Assembly (NCBI GenBank): GCA_947253885.1 | Contig: CAMYAO010000016.1 | Coordinates: 1-47,399 of the forward strand | Origin: an uncultured Clostridium sp. | GTDB taxonomy: Bacteria; Bacillota; Clostridia; Lachnospirales; Lachnospiraceae | Reading direction: 5' to 3' | Length of the DNA: 47,399 nucleotides | Shown here: positions 16,381 to 25,165 of the stretch, piece by piece | Layout of the letters: every line of letters begins with the position of its first letter | Numbering within the stretch: position 1 is the first letter of the stretch | Position numbers and translations under genes: made by a program | Notes under the pieces: model-generated | What the model saw: the letters and a program-made list of their open reading frames with translations, nothing else | What the model was told of the DNA's origin: nothing | Database searches by the model: none

Positions 16381-17416
16381 ATGATAAGGAAGATAGTTTA
16401 TGGCACTGGTAAGTATCTATACCATATTCAGAGAAATGATCTGACAAGCCTGAAATTAGGTGAAAACAATGTATTGGCGCGCATTCATGCAGCGAACAAT
16501 AACTTGAGAAAGTTAGATGTAAGTAAGGTAAAAGCTATTACCACGCTGGATGTTTCTTTTATTCAATTACCATCATTGGCTGTGACTAATAACCCGAATT
16601 TGATTGAATTGTTTGTAGACAACAATCCTGCTATCTCTTTGGATCTGAAGTCAAACAGTAAATTGAAAAATGAAGGAAACTTTACTCATGTAGGCATGAG
16701 AAGGACAATTGTAAAAGATGGGAATTCCATAGATTTAAAGAAAATTCAACCGGAGATTGATCTTTCGAAGATTACCGAACTGAAAGGAGCAGTCCTGCAG
16801 GGAAGTAGATTGACTGATATTGCAAAGGACGGGGTGGTAGATTATATTTACGATACCGGAAACGGAGACAGTATGGAGGTTACCCTTTATATTAAAGATA
16901 AGAGTATCGTAAAAACACCTTCTTTATCACAGAAGGACGGGAAGCTGGTTTGGAATAGAATAAAGGGAGCGGACGGATATGTGATTTATGAGAAATCCGG
17001 AAAAACCTATAAAAAATCAGATACGACGACAAAAACATCCTATGCGGTAAAACCGGGCAGCTATCAGATTCGTTCTTATCAGATAAAAGAGGGGAAAATC
17101 GTATACAGTGATCCTTCAGATGCTTTGACGGTAAAAAAGGTAGTTGCAAAGGTATCCGGAGTCAAAATACTTTCCAAAAAGAAATGTGTGTTCCGGTCAT
17201 GGAAAAAAGTTCCAAAGGCAAGCGGTTACGAGATTTATCGTGCAACTTCAAAAAAGGCAGATTTAAACTGTTGACATCTGCAAAAGGTGTACGACTGAAG
17301 GATAAAAAAGTGAAAGAAAAAGGGGCATATATTATAAAATAAAGGCAATTCACAAAGACGGAAGAACGATTTCCAAAGGAGAATTTTCCAAGGCAGTACG
17401 TGTGAAAGTGAGGTAG
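16381..17416 (+). pseudogene. Truncated, frameshifted leucine-rich-repeat surface protein
   Basis: The first 297 codons contain leucine-rich repeats (LRKLDVSKVKAITTLDVSF, NPNLIELFVDNNPAISLDL). They are followed by two fibronectin-type-III-like modules (SLSQKDGKLVWNRIKGADGY; KKKCVFRSWKKVPKASGYEI). There is no signal peptide and no ribosome binding site at the first ATG, so the 5' end is lost. The frame breaks at an A-run near 17255. It resumes as GRFKLLTSAKGVRLKDKKV, breaks again near 17330, and ends as YKIKAIHKDGRTISKGEF and KAVRVKVR with a TAG at 17414. Such proteins normally sit on the cell surface (internalin-like). It can no longer be made whole. Confidence 0.75.
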
Positions 17417-17420
17417 AGAA

Positions 17421-17458
17421 AAAGATACGGCTGTTTGATTGCAGCCGTATCTTTTTTT
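17421..17458. terminator. Terminator, probably bidirectional
   Basis: AAAGATACGGCTG pairs with CAGCCGTATCTTT. T-runs follow on both strands (TTTTTTT on plus, TTTTTC on minus), so it serves the LRR remnant and the convergent ABC operon. Confidence 0.85.
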
Positions 17459-17466
17459 ACAAAATA

Positions 17467-18282
17467 TTAGGTTAAGTTTAATTTTTTCTTGAAGATCAGA
17501 TCGGTTCCCAGAAAGAAGAAAATAGCGCTGACACCGTCAAAAATAATTGTTTTTATCAGATACGAATTCCATTCATTGCCCAAAACCTTCGATGAGCCCG
17601 AAGCCATCAAATTGAAACCGAACAGAGGGGTCGCAACAGATGGGAGCAGGGTAAACCAGTTTTGGATAATGGACAGCAGGATGCTGATACCTATAATTGC
17701 CAAAATTCCATAAGCAATCTTATGATTTTTAGACAGACTTCCGATTGTCATACAAAAATAAAAGAATAAAATGGAACTGATCAGTCCGACTAACAGGCTG
17801 ACAACAAATAGCGACATCTGCGGAATATAGTTGTTCAGTTGAGGAAGCGCTTTTTTTACAGCTTTAATCAAATCGGATAAAAATTGTTTTTCCTGTGATA
17901 CCCCGATCATAATGGTGATGGACACAGAAACGAGGCTGACAATGATTGCCAGAATACTCCAGAGAAAGGCTGCAATTAATTTGCTTGCAATCAACATCCG
18001 AGAAGGAAGCGGGAGTGTATGCATCAGGTATCCCTCATTTCGAATCAGATTATGATGGAATCGATACAGAATGATAGCAAAAGCGAAAGCACTGATTGCA
18101 ATAAATGCAATTGTATACAGCATCCAGATGATTGTTACGAATATAGAAGAAAATTCGGTGTTATTATTAGAGTTCCTTACAATAAATCCAGCAATTATAG
18201 ACAAAACGAAAATAGTAAGATATAGAATAGAAAAAATTCTTGAAGTGGATTTGAACTCATATTTTAATAATTTTCTTAACAT
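17467..18282 (-). CDS. ABC-2-type permease of the GntR-controlled transporter
   Basis: A 271-residue protein with about six hydrophobic helices (FSILYLTIFVLSIIAGF first). It is the last gene of a three-gene operon, overlapping the ATPase gene by seven bases. The arrangement GntR(YtrA-type)-ATPase-permease resembles YtrABC-type transporters of Firmicutes that respond to cell-wall stress. The substrate is not known. The terminator at 17421-17458 follows. Confidence 0.88.
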   Translation of the reverse strand: MLRKLLKYEFKSTSRIFSILYLTIFVLSIIAGFIVRNSNNNTEFSSIFVTIIWMLYTIAFIAISAFAFAIILYRFHHNLIRNEGYLMHTLPLPSRMLIASKLIAAFLWSILAIIVSLVSVSITIMIGVSQEKQFLSDLIKAVKKALPQLNNYIPQMSLFVVSLLVGLISSILFFYFCMTIGSLSKNHKIAYGILAIIGISILLSIIQNWFTLLPSVATPLFGFNLMASGSSKVLGNEWNSYLIKTIIFDGVSAIFFFLGTDLIFKKKLNLT

Positions 18283-18974
18283 TTGAATACCTCCCTAAAT
18301 AACTGGTCTACCGATTTCTTTTCCGTATCTCGGATCTCATCTACGGTACGATGAAACAACAGTTCTCCCTGTTTAATAAATACCACTTCGTCCAATATAG
18401 TCTCTACTTCAGAAATCAGATGAGTGGAAATGATAACAAGTGCGTCCGGATTGTAGTTTCCGATAATTGTGGACAGAATATAGTCTCTGGTAGAGGGATC
18501 TACACCTCCAATTGGTTCATCTAAAATATAGATGGAGGCATTTCTGCTCATGGCAAGAATCAGCTGTACCTTTTCTTTATTTCCTTTGGAAAGGGTTTTA
18601 AAGATTGATTTTTTGGAAAGAGATAGGTTATTGATCATTTTATAAGCTTTTTCTGTAGAGAAATCAGTATAAAAGTCCTGATACATTTCTATCAGTGATT
18701 CAATCTTCATCCAATCCGGCAGATAGGTTGCATCCGGAAGATAAGAGACGAAGCTTTTTGTTTTCACTCCGGGAGGTAATTGATTCAGTAAGATAGAACC
18801 GCTGCTTGGAGTGATCAGACCGTTGGATATTTTTGCAAGTGTGGTTTTACCGCTACCGTTCGGTCCGAGAAGTCCGACGATTCTTCCGGATTCCAATGAA
18901 AGGTTTACATTGGAAAGTGCTGCATGTCCGTTGTAGTTTTTAGATAGATTTTCACATTGAAACATAACTCCCAT
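18276..18974 (-). CDS. ABC transporter ATP-binding protein (YtrB-like)
   Basis: The 232-residue protein has Walker A GPNGSGKT (37-44), signature LSKGNKEKVQL and Walker B ASIYILDEP followed by GGVDP. The signature is LSKGN instead of LSGGQ, a common variant in the YtrB-type ATPases. ATG 18974 has AAGGAGGG ten bases upstream; the internal ATG three codons later is an alternative. It starts two bases after the regulator gene ends, which supports one operon. Confidence 0.92.
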   Translation of the reverse strand: MGVMFQCENLSKNYNGHAALSNVNLSLESGRIVGLLGPNGSGKTTLAKISNGLITPSSGSILLNQLPPGVKTKSFVSYLPDATYLPDWMKIESLIEMYQDFYTDFSTEKAYKMINNLSLSKKSIFKTLSKGNKEKVQLILAMSRNASIYILDEPIGGVDPSTRDYILSTIIGNYNPDALVIISTHLISEVETILDEVVFIKQGELLFHRTVDEIRDTEKKSVDQLFREVFKC

Positions 18975-18976
18975 GG

Positions 18977-19336
18977 CTATTGTCCCTCCTTTTGAATCAG
19001 TTGTAAGATGTACTCCCTTGTGTAGCCCAGTTCCAGCATCTGTGCAAGAAACTGTTCCAGAATTTGCTTTGCTAATTCGTCTTTCATGCTCATAATCGTT
19101 TCCTTTTTATCTGTTACAAATCGACCGTTAGTTCTTTGTGAGTGTACCAGTTTCTTTCGTTCCAACTCTGTCAGTGCTTTTTGCATTGTGTTCGGGTTGA
19201 CTCCGGCTTCTGTGGCAAGTTCGCGAACAGAGGGAAGTTTACCGGATAACGGATAGGTGCCGTTTAAGATCCGAAGTGTGATCTGCTCGACCAATTGCAG
19301 ATAAATGGAACGATGATTGTCAAAATTCCACGCCAT
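18977..19336 (-). CDS. GntR-family repressor, YtrA subfamily
   Basis: The 119-residue protein has a winged helix-turn-helix (SVRELATEAGVNPNTMQKAL and ELERKKLVHSQRTNGRFV) plus a short tail with no effector domain, as in YtrA. I chose ATG 19336 (MAWNFDNHRS) behind AAAGGAGG; a frame extension of ten residues upstream would start inside the operator. As first gene of the ABC operon it probably represses its own promoter at 19360-19404. Confidence 0.93.
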   Translation of the reverse strand: MAWNFDNHRSIYLQLVEQITLRILNGTYPLSGKLPSVRELATEAGVNPNTMQKALTELERKKLVHSQRTNGRFVTDKKETIMSMKDELAKQILEQFLAQMLELGYTREYILQLIQKEGQ

Positions 19337-19359
19337 AGAAAAACCTCCTTTGTACTGCT

Positions 19360-19404
19360 GTATCACTTAAATAATACAATAGTACGGAAAGAAGGATCTG
19401 TCAA
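19360..19404 (-). promoter_or_regulatory. Promoter and likely YtrA-type operator
   Basis: On the minus strand TTGACA (19404-19399) is followed after 17 bases by TATTGT (19381-19376). An 18-bp imperfect palindrome, GTATCACTTAAATAATAC (19360-19377 on plus, 7 of 9 half-site matches), covers the transcription start and touches the -10. That is where a repressor of the YtrA type would be expected to bind. Confidence 0.65.
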
Positions 19405-19430
19405 TATGTTTTTGAATATAGGATTCAATT

Positions 19431-19465
19431 AAAAAAATCCCCCGGAGAAAATTCTCTCCGAAGGA
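19431..19465 (-). terminator. Terminator of the decayed minus-strand surface gene
   Basis: CGGAGA/TCTCCG plus an outer TCC/GGA pair, followed on the minus strand by TTTTTTT. Confidence 0.7.
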
Positions 19466-19466
19466 C

Positions 19467-19747
19467 TTATAGGATTATTTTAGACACTTTTTTCCAAGTT
19501 ATTGTTACTTTTTTTCCTTTGCGTTTTACAGAGGTGATGACTGTTTTTTTAGGGGTTAATTTCTTTAAAGCGTCTTTAACTGAGCTTTTTCTTTTTCAGA
19601 ATTTGCCTTTTTCAGAGCTTCCTCTGCCTTTGTTTTCTCTGCTTCTGCCTGCAAACGGGTAATAATCGTATCTGCTACATCGAGAGTTGCCACATTGGTT
19701 ATAGTTGCTTTATCGCTGTCAGAGAGTGGGTCATAAGCCTTTTTGGC
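19467..19747 (-). pseudogene. 3' remnant of a surface-protein gene
   Basis: On the minus strand the sequence reads KKAYDPLSDSDKATITNVA, then TLDVADTIITRLQAEAEKTK and a Glu/Lys/Ala-rich helix, stops at a TAA in the KTL context, and resumes one frame over as DALKKLTPKKTVITSVKRKG, then KKVTITWKKVSKIIL. The first part resembles the 'YDALTDEQKALVTN'-type modules of Clostridial surface proteins; the last part resembles the start of a fibronectin-like module. The 5' end is cut off by an in-frame TGA at the junction with the next remnant. The real terminator behind it shows that this was a gene end. Confidence 0.6.
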
Positions 19748-19765
19748 TCAGCGACCTGTTCGTTA

Positions 19766-21209
19766 TTGTTTAAAGACAGTTTGTCTTTTGCGGGAACCGC
19801 ATGGAAGGGAGCGGCATTGTTTTTAACTGCGGCGATGATCATCGGAGGTGTTTCAGTACCGGTGACCGGTTATGCTGAAGAGACGGAGCATCATGCAGAT
19901 CTGAGGAAGACAAATAAAAATCTTCAGTACGATCTGGAGCAGGCAAAACAGAAACAGGAATCATCAGTACGGATTGATTCTGATTTTCCGACAATCGGAA
20001 CGATTTCTATCGGTTCTGAATTTCGTAAGTTATACGGAACAGATCAAAAGCAGGTATCGCTCGGCTATGTGGCGGCTGGAAAGTCAGAATTGTCAAAGAA
20101 GACAATTCCTTTTACTGTAGAAAAAACGCTTCAGATAGAACTTAGAGGGACACTTCAGAGCTATTTGGAAGGAGTTAAAGGAGGCTCGGGAGGGGCTGAT
20201 ACCGTTTCTTCCGCATCTACCGGAGGCGGTGGGATCAGCAGTCCCGATTCAGAAAAGAATCAGCTTTCTCTCTGGATCAAAGAAGGAGACGGAGAGTTTG
20301 TAGAGATTAAGGAATATCAGAAAGCCCATCCGGAGGAAGAGATCGATGTAAAACTGCAGGTTGATAAAGAAAGCGGAATGGAAGCAAAATATGTACTGCA
20401 TACTGTGGTATTGGAAGGTACTCCGAAAAAGGAGGGAAACTATCATGTGACCGCTACCGTTACAAGCAAGGAAAGAACTGCTATTTCCAACAAGGCGGAA
20501 TTTCGTATTTATAATCCGAAGGTAAGTCTTTCCGATCGTTTTAAAGATTTGCCTTCCAGAACAAAAATCCGGAATATGGAACCCTACTACATATTAAACG
20601 TCGGAAATACAACTGTCCCGAAGATGTTAAAGCAGATAGCTCGGTTTATACGGCTATATAGGAAATATAAATAAGTTTGCATCTGAAACACTGATTGTTC
20701 CGACCGGAGCAGATCTTACCTTAACAAATATGAAGATTAACAGTAATGTAAAGGTAGTAGTGGAAAAGGGAGCAAAGCTTACATTGGAGACTTCTGTGAT
20801 CTATGGGCCTATGGAAGTAAAAGGTACGCTGTCCACAGTCAGCAGTGAGTCCGGACATCTTCACTCTACGATTAATAATCGTTTAACCTTAAAAGACGGG
20901 GCTATTTTAGAGAATGCAACTTTATTATCACATGCAAGATATTTGACAGATGGAAATCTTTCTATAGCTGACGAGCCTGCAATGATTATTACAGAAGGAA
21001 CGGTAACCGTAAAAGAGAAAAATACAATTACTGCGGATAAAGGTGCTTCAGCGCTGAAAGGACAAAATGCGATAGAGGTAAGAGGAACATTACATATTGA
21101 GAAAAATGCACTTTTAACAGCGCAGGGCGGCGGTGACGATGCAAACTTTTTCATGCCTGCAGGCGGAGATGCGATTTCAAAAGGGATTCGGAAGAAAATC
21201 ATTGGTTAA
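19766..21209 (+). pseudogene. Frameshifted and truncated secreted surface protein
   Basis: The frame opens without ATG at the junction (first plausible TTG at 19766). It encodes a signal-peptide-like helix (GAALFLTAAMIIGGVSVPV) and a mature start AEETEHHAD, so the gene has lost its true start. The frame runs to about 20620, shifts twice (near 20623 and in the ACGGCTATATA stretch near 20660), and resumes as GNINKFASETLIVPTGADLT. From there it is rich in beta-strand 'LTLKDGAILENATLL' type repeats. It stops early after PAGGDAIS. Probably an adhesin-like surface protein with a parallel beta structure. Confidence 0.7.
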
Positions 21210-21267
21210 AATAGTGGGTTATACCAAGAAACAATCTGCTGTTTCTGTTTGGTCATATCACTAGAGC

Positions 21268-21300
21268 AAAGATCAGCTGCATTGCGGCTGATCTTTTTTT
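21268..21300 (+). terminator. Terminator behind the surface-protein remnant
   Basis: AAAGATCAGC pairs with GCTGATCTTT around TGCATTGCG and is followed by a T-run. Confidence 0.85.
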
Positions 21301-21383
21301 GGGGAAATATTAAGAAAAACTTCAAGAAATGTAATAAAAAAATTGTTATGATAGTAATACGAAAATTTTTTGAGGAGAAAAAT

Positions 21384-22805
21384 ATGAAAAAAAAGTATAT
21401 TGTTTTAGCAGGGGTACTGGGATTGGCAGGTATATTAGTTGCTCCTAAGGCATCTGCGTTGCCGAATCCGAATTCGGCTTTGGATACTTCCAATACAGTG
21501 GAAGCTTATAAGTTAAATGAATATGGCGGAAAGATCTCCGATTGCCAGGTTTTCTTAAAAGAACTTTCGAATTATCAGGGAAAATACGGTTCTTGGGAAT
21601 TTATCGGAAAGAGCGGAAATAAAGAGCCTTTGACAAAAGACAGTTTTACCAATACGGATGCAAAGGTAAAATACTGGTCCAGTCACGGAAATGATGAAGG
21701 GATTGTATTCGGAGATCGTACCGTATTGACTCACTCCGCTCACAAAGCCAACTTTTCATGGGCAGGAGGAAATTTAGAATTTGTCATTATGTCGGCATGT
21801 CATCAATTGACAGGAGATGCGACTAATCCGAGAGCAAAATATGCAAAGGCAATGATCGGCGAAAAGGGAGTACGTGTAATCTGCGGATATCACATAAAAG
21901 CACCTTCCGGAAAGTTCGGACAGGATACTAAGCTGATAAAGAACTTTTTAAGTTTTGCAAAGTCCGGTCAATCAGTGAAGACGGCATGGATTCTGGCAAA
22001 TGAGCGAAACGGAAATGCCGGCTACTGTGTGTTGACACATGCCGGAGAAGTACAGAATTCAAAACTTCCGGGATTTGGAGCAGATAATACCAAGAGGCCG
22101 GACAGCAGTTCGACCACGATCCTCAGGTTTACTAAGAGGAGTCCGGTGGGAAAGACGGAGCAGCTTGCAGTGAAACGGATTCCGAACTATTGTTTAAAGG
22201 CGAAAGCATTGCCTGCTTCCTTGAAAAGTCAGGAACATGCGGTATCGGATACCAATATGCAAGTAAAGAGAGAGATAGAGACAACTGATCTGAAAATAGG
22301 TGAGACACAGGCGAAGGAAATAGCAAACCTGGCTTTATATAAGGAATACAAAGGGGTATCGGTACCTGCATTTTCTAATGCGTCTGTTTCGGTTGCACCG
22401 ATTGTAGCTGCGGAAGTAGAAGATGATGCCACAAAAGAGGTAGAGACACCGGTCGCATATTCCGTTACGTACACCAATCAGTACGGTGGAGTAAAGATTG
22501 CAGATGACAGTTATTCTGCAGTTGTAGACAATAAAGGAGTAAATTTTTCTTCTTTAAGTTGGAAAACCTATCAGAAAGTTCCGTCAAAAACGAAGCATTA
22601 CTTAAATCAGTATCAGGCATTGAGCTGTCTGGCGAGAAAATCGATCTGGCAAAAAGATGTGGAAAAAACAGATATTTCTTTTGTAAAGGATAAAAAGACG
22701 GGATATTATAAGCCTTGCTGGGAGTTTCAGACAAAAGAGGACGGAAATGTATATGTGGATTGCGCAACAGGGGAGGTAAAAGATCAATGTGGAGAAAGCT
22801 GTTAA
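21384..22805 (+). CDS. Secreted caspase-fold-like protein (DUF6345-like), putative cysteine peptidase
   Basis: ATG 21384 behind GAGGAG gives a 473-residue protein with a signal peptide (KKKYIVLAGVLGLAGILVA, likely cleaved after ASA at 26). The mature part has YWSSHGND with His101-Gly102 and IMSACHQL with Cys139. A His-Gly and an Ala-Cys about 40 residues apart, each at the end of a hydrophobic strand, is the signature of clan CD cysteine peptidases (caspase, clostripain, gingipain). I recall similar proteins annotated as DUF6345, but this cannot be checked here. The C-terminal half (from about 260) is of unknown type and contains a further four cysteines near its end. The lipoprotein gene overlaps its last 19 bases. 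Peptidase activity is inference. Confidence 0.7.
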   Translation: MKKKYIVLAGVLGLAGILVAPKASALPNPNSALDTSNTVEAYKLNEYGGKISDCQVFLKELSNYQGKYGSWEFIGKSGNKEPLTKDSFTNTDAKVKYWSSHGNDEGIVFGDRTVLTHSAHKANFSWAGGNLEFVIMSACHQLTGDATNPRAKYAKAMIGEKGVRVICGYHIKAPSGKFGQDTKLIKNFLSFAKSGQSVKTAWILANERNGNAGYCVLTHAGEVQNSKLPGFGADNTKRPDSSSTTILRFTKRSPVGKTEQLAVKRIPNYCLKAKALPASLKSQEHAVSDTNMQVKREIETTDLKIGETQAKEIANLALYKEYKGVSVPAFSNASVSVAPIVAAEVEDDATKEVETPVAYSVTYTNQYGGVKIADDSYSAVVDNKGVNFSSLSWKTYQKVPSKTKHYLNQYQALSCLARKSIWQKDVEKTDISFVKDKKTGYYKPCWEFQTKEDGNVYVDCATGEVKDQCGESC

Positions 22806-23755
22806 TCGTAGGAGTTCTGTCTCTTGCCTGCTTACAGGGGTGTCAGCACAAGGAACCGAAACAGACCGGTACAAAGCCGGCTACGACTCGTTCCAATAAG
22901 ACAAAAGAAGTTCCGTCCAAACAATCCGGGGCTTTGTGGAGAAGTGTGTATACGGTAGGCGGTGTACACCGTCTGACACATATGAAGTATCAACAACATA
23001 AGGTGCTCTTTCCAAAAGGAGATTATCGACTGGTAAGAGATATAGGTGGGACACATTGGTCTGTAGTTGCACCGGATAAATATTTAAAAGATCATGCAAA
23101 ATCGACTACCGTATCTATGACACAGCCTCAATTTCAAGAGGTTCTGTCGGAAATAGAAAAAAGTAATGCAATACCAGTTTCAATAGGAAGCAAGTACGTC
23201 AATATCGATGCACAGAATATCACTATGCTGGTAGGTGCCGATTCCGATAACGGTGCGGTATATAAAGGATTGGGAGATCAGGGACGAAATGATATTAAGT
23301 TGATTCTGGCAGAAACAAATCGAATCGTAATCAGCGATGCGGGCAGAGGAAAGTTCTATCTTTGTCAGTCTCCGAAGGCATATCAGCTGATCAAAAAAGC
23401 ACTTCGGATTCAACCGTTTACACTCGGTAATTTATCGGATTCCGCAAAGATAAAGCAGACGACCTTTTTGTTTGATCGTACGGTAGAAAAAATGTTTACC
23501 AGAAGTCAGGTGATGAAGTTTAATCGATTCCTGCGAACCTTAAAGCCTATGAAATTTTATGAAACTGCGACTGTAGCGGATGCCGCTTATTCTACCCGGT
23601 TGGAATACCGTGTAGGAAACAAAACCTATGAAATGGCGTTGGCGATCAACCCGGATACCGGACGTGTCTATGATATCATTGGCGTAGAAGGACAGAAACT
23701 GGAAATGAAAGGGGATTATATCGACTATTTAAGTGATATTTTCACAATGAAATAA
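22787..23755 (+). CDS. Lipoprotein of unknown function, coupled to the caspase-like gene
   Basis: ATG 22787 follows GGGGAGGT inside the end of the upstream gene. The 322-residue product starts MWRKLLIVGVLSLACLQGC, a lipoprotein signal with lipobox LQGC, so the Cys would be lipidated and the protein tethered outside the membrane. A Lys/Thr-rich linker follows, then a mixed alpha/beta domain that I do not recognise. The overlap indicates translational coupling with the secreted caspase-like protein, so the two probably act together outside the cell, for example as enzyme and anchor or inhibitor. The longer frame from 22715 lacks a binding site. Confidence 0.8.
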   Translation: MWRKLLIVGVLSLACLQGCQHKEPKQTGTKPATTRSNKTKEVPSKQSGALWRSVYTVGGVHRLTHMKYQQHKVLFPKGDYRLVRDIGGTHWSVVAPDKYLKDHAKSTTVSMTQPQFQEVLSEIEKSNAIPVSIGSKYVNIDAQNITMLVGADSDNGAVYKGLGDQGRNDIKLILAETNRIVISDAGRGKFYLCQSPKAYQLIKKALRIQPFTLGNLSDSAKIKQTTFLFDRTVEKMFTRSQVMKFNRFLRTLKPMKFYETATVADAAYSTRLEYRVGNKTYEMALAINPDTGRVYDIIGVEGQKLEMKGDYIDYLSDIFTMK

Positions 23756-24301
23756 TTACCGGCTTCTCTGCAGAGAGTTCGGTTCATATTGTAAAAGGGG
23801 GGCTAAAAACCCCTCTTTTTTCAATTCGGATTCTATAAAATCCAGAGTCTCTTTCTTTTTTGCAATTACCGTATGATAGTGGTAACCGTGGGTAACATTT
23901 TTTAAAAGAGAGGATGAACCGTCCTGCAGTGTCTCCAGATATTGTTTGATTTCCAATCTGGAACTGAGATTTAATTCTGCGCGTATTTCACCATATACTT
24001 TATGGTAAACAAAAACATCTTTTACAAACCCTCCGGAATCTACGATTAGCTGTAATTCTTTTTGGGTATCTTTGTCATCATGAATCGTTTTAAAGACTCT
24101 TTGGAAAGACGAGTGCTTTTCCATCAGATAGCCGCGATTGGTAGCGTGTATTTCCAGACCGGAAGCGCGAAGCAGTGCGACATCCTGTACAATTACCTGA
24201 CGACTTACCTTTAATTTGGCTGCAAGGAAAGTGGCAGAAGCCGGTACGGTCTGTCGGGATAACTCTTCTATTAATAGTTGTCGTCTTTTTTCTCCGGTCA
24301 T
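23756..24301 (-). CDS. niaR: NiaR-type repressor of NAD biosynthesis
   Basis: The 181-residue protein has an N-terminal winged HTH (KLKVSRQVIVQDVALLRASG) and a C-terminal 3H domain with conserved histidines (VYHKVYG; THGYHYHTV). NiaR binds nicotinic acid as corepressor and shuts off nadABC. It is the last gene of the nadB-nadC-niaR operon, so it also represses itself. It ends one base after the convergent lipoprotein gene. The C-terminus runs on past the usual end as LAPLLQYEPNSLQRSR, and that stretch is encoded by the hairpin that serves as terminator on the other strand. Confidence 0.93.
   Translation of the reverse strand: MTGEKRRQLLIEELSRQTVPASATFLAAKLKVSRQVIVQDVALLRASGLEIHATNRGYLMEKHSSFQRVFKTIHDDKDTQKELQLIVDSGGFVKDVFVYHKVYGEIRAELNLSSRLEIKQYLETLQDGSSSLLKNVTHGYHYHTVIAKKKETLDFIESELKKEGFLAPLLQYEPNSLQRSR
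23793..23820 (+). terminator. Plus-strand terminator inside the niaR coding sequence
   Basis: AAAAGGGG pairs with CCCCTCTTTT (one bulge) around GGCTAAAAA, followed by TT. It lies about 40 bases after the lipoprotein stop and within the 3' end of niaR. Confidence 0.6.
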
Positions 24302-24313
24302 AAAATCCTCCTT

Positions 24314-25165
24314 TTAAAGCGGATGTAAATTTTTTAATGAAATATCTAATATTGGTGCAGAGTGTGTAAGGGCACCGCTTGAAATATAGTCTACAGGAAG
24401 ATCCTTAAGAATGGCAATATTTTCTTTGGTAATATTTCCGGAAATTTCTGTTTCGGCACGGTGATCAATCAACTGAAGGGCTTTTTGTTGTGTAGGAAGA
24501 TCCATGTTGTCCAACATAATAATATCGGCACCGGCTTCTAATGCCTCTCGAACCATATCAAGGGTTTCGGTCTCAACCTCGATTTTTCTCACAAAAGAAG
24601 TATGCTCCTTTGCCAGTTGAACAGCTTTTGTAAGACTGCCGGCAGCAGAAATGTGATTGTCTTTCAGCATAACTCCATCAGACAGATTAAAACGGTGATT
24701 CTTGCCACCCCCTACAGTCACCGCATATTTTTCAAAAATGCGATTATTCGGAGTGGTTTTTCGAGTATCCAGAAGTTGAATAGAAGAACCCTCCAACAGC
24801 TGAACAACAGAACGGGTTAACGTGGCAATTCCGGACATTCGCTGCAGAAAATTCAAGGCGGTTCTCTCGCCCATAAGGATAGCACGCATATCACCGGAAA
24901 CAGTGGCTAACAGATCACCGGGTTGTATCGAATCTCCTTCGGAAAAGAAACAGTGAACTCGGATATCGGGATCCAGTAGAGCAAATGTCTGTTCTAAAAC
25001 AGGCAATCCGCAGATAATGCCGGATTCTTTTGCAAGCAGGTCTGCAGATCCGGGAGTCGGTTCGGACAAAATGGCGTCTACACTGATATCGCCGTAAGGC
25101 AGATCTTCATGCAGTGCAGAGGTAATATAGGGAATGGTGATTTTTTTTAATGTAATTTGATTCAT
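24314..25165 (-). CDS. nadC: Nicotinate-nucleotide pyrophosphorylase
   Basis: The 283-residue protein matches quinolinate phosphoribosyltransferase: LLDTRKTTPNNRIFEKYAV, GGKNHRFNLSDGVMLKDNH, EVETETLDM and ADIIMLDNM. It converts quinolinate and PRPP to nicotinate mononucleotide, CO2 and PPi, the third step of de novo NAD synthesis. It overlaps nadB by four bases, with GGAGGTCCT just before ATG 25165. Length is normal. Confidence 0.97.
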   Translation of the reverse strand: MNQITLKKITIPYITSALHEDLPYGDISVDAILSEPTPGSADLLAKESGIICGLPVLEQTFALLDPDIRVHCFFSEGDSIQPGDLLATVSGDMRAILMGERTALNFLQRMSGIATLTRSVVQLLEGSSIQLLDTRKTTPNNRIFEKYAVTVGGGKNHRFNLSDGVMLKDNHISAAGSLTKAVQLAKEHTSFVRKIEVETETLDMVREALEAGADIIMLDNMDLPTQQKALQLIDHRAETEISGNITKENIAILKDLPVDYISSGALTHSAPILDISLKNLHPL

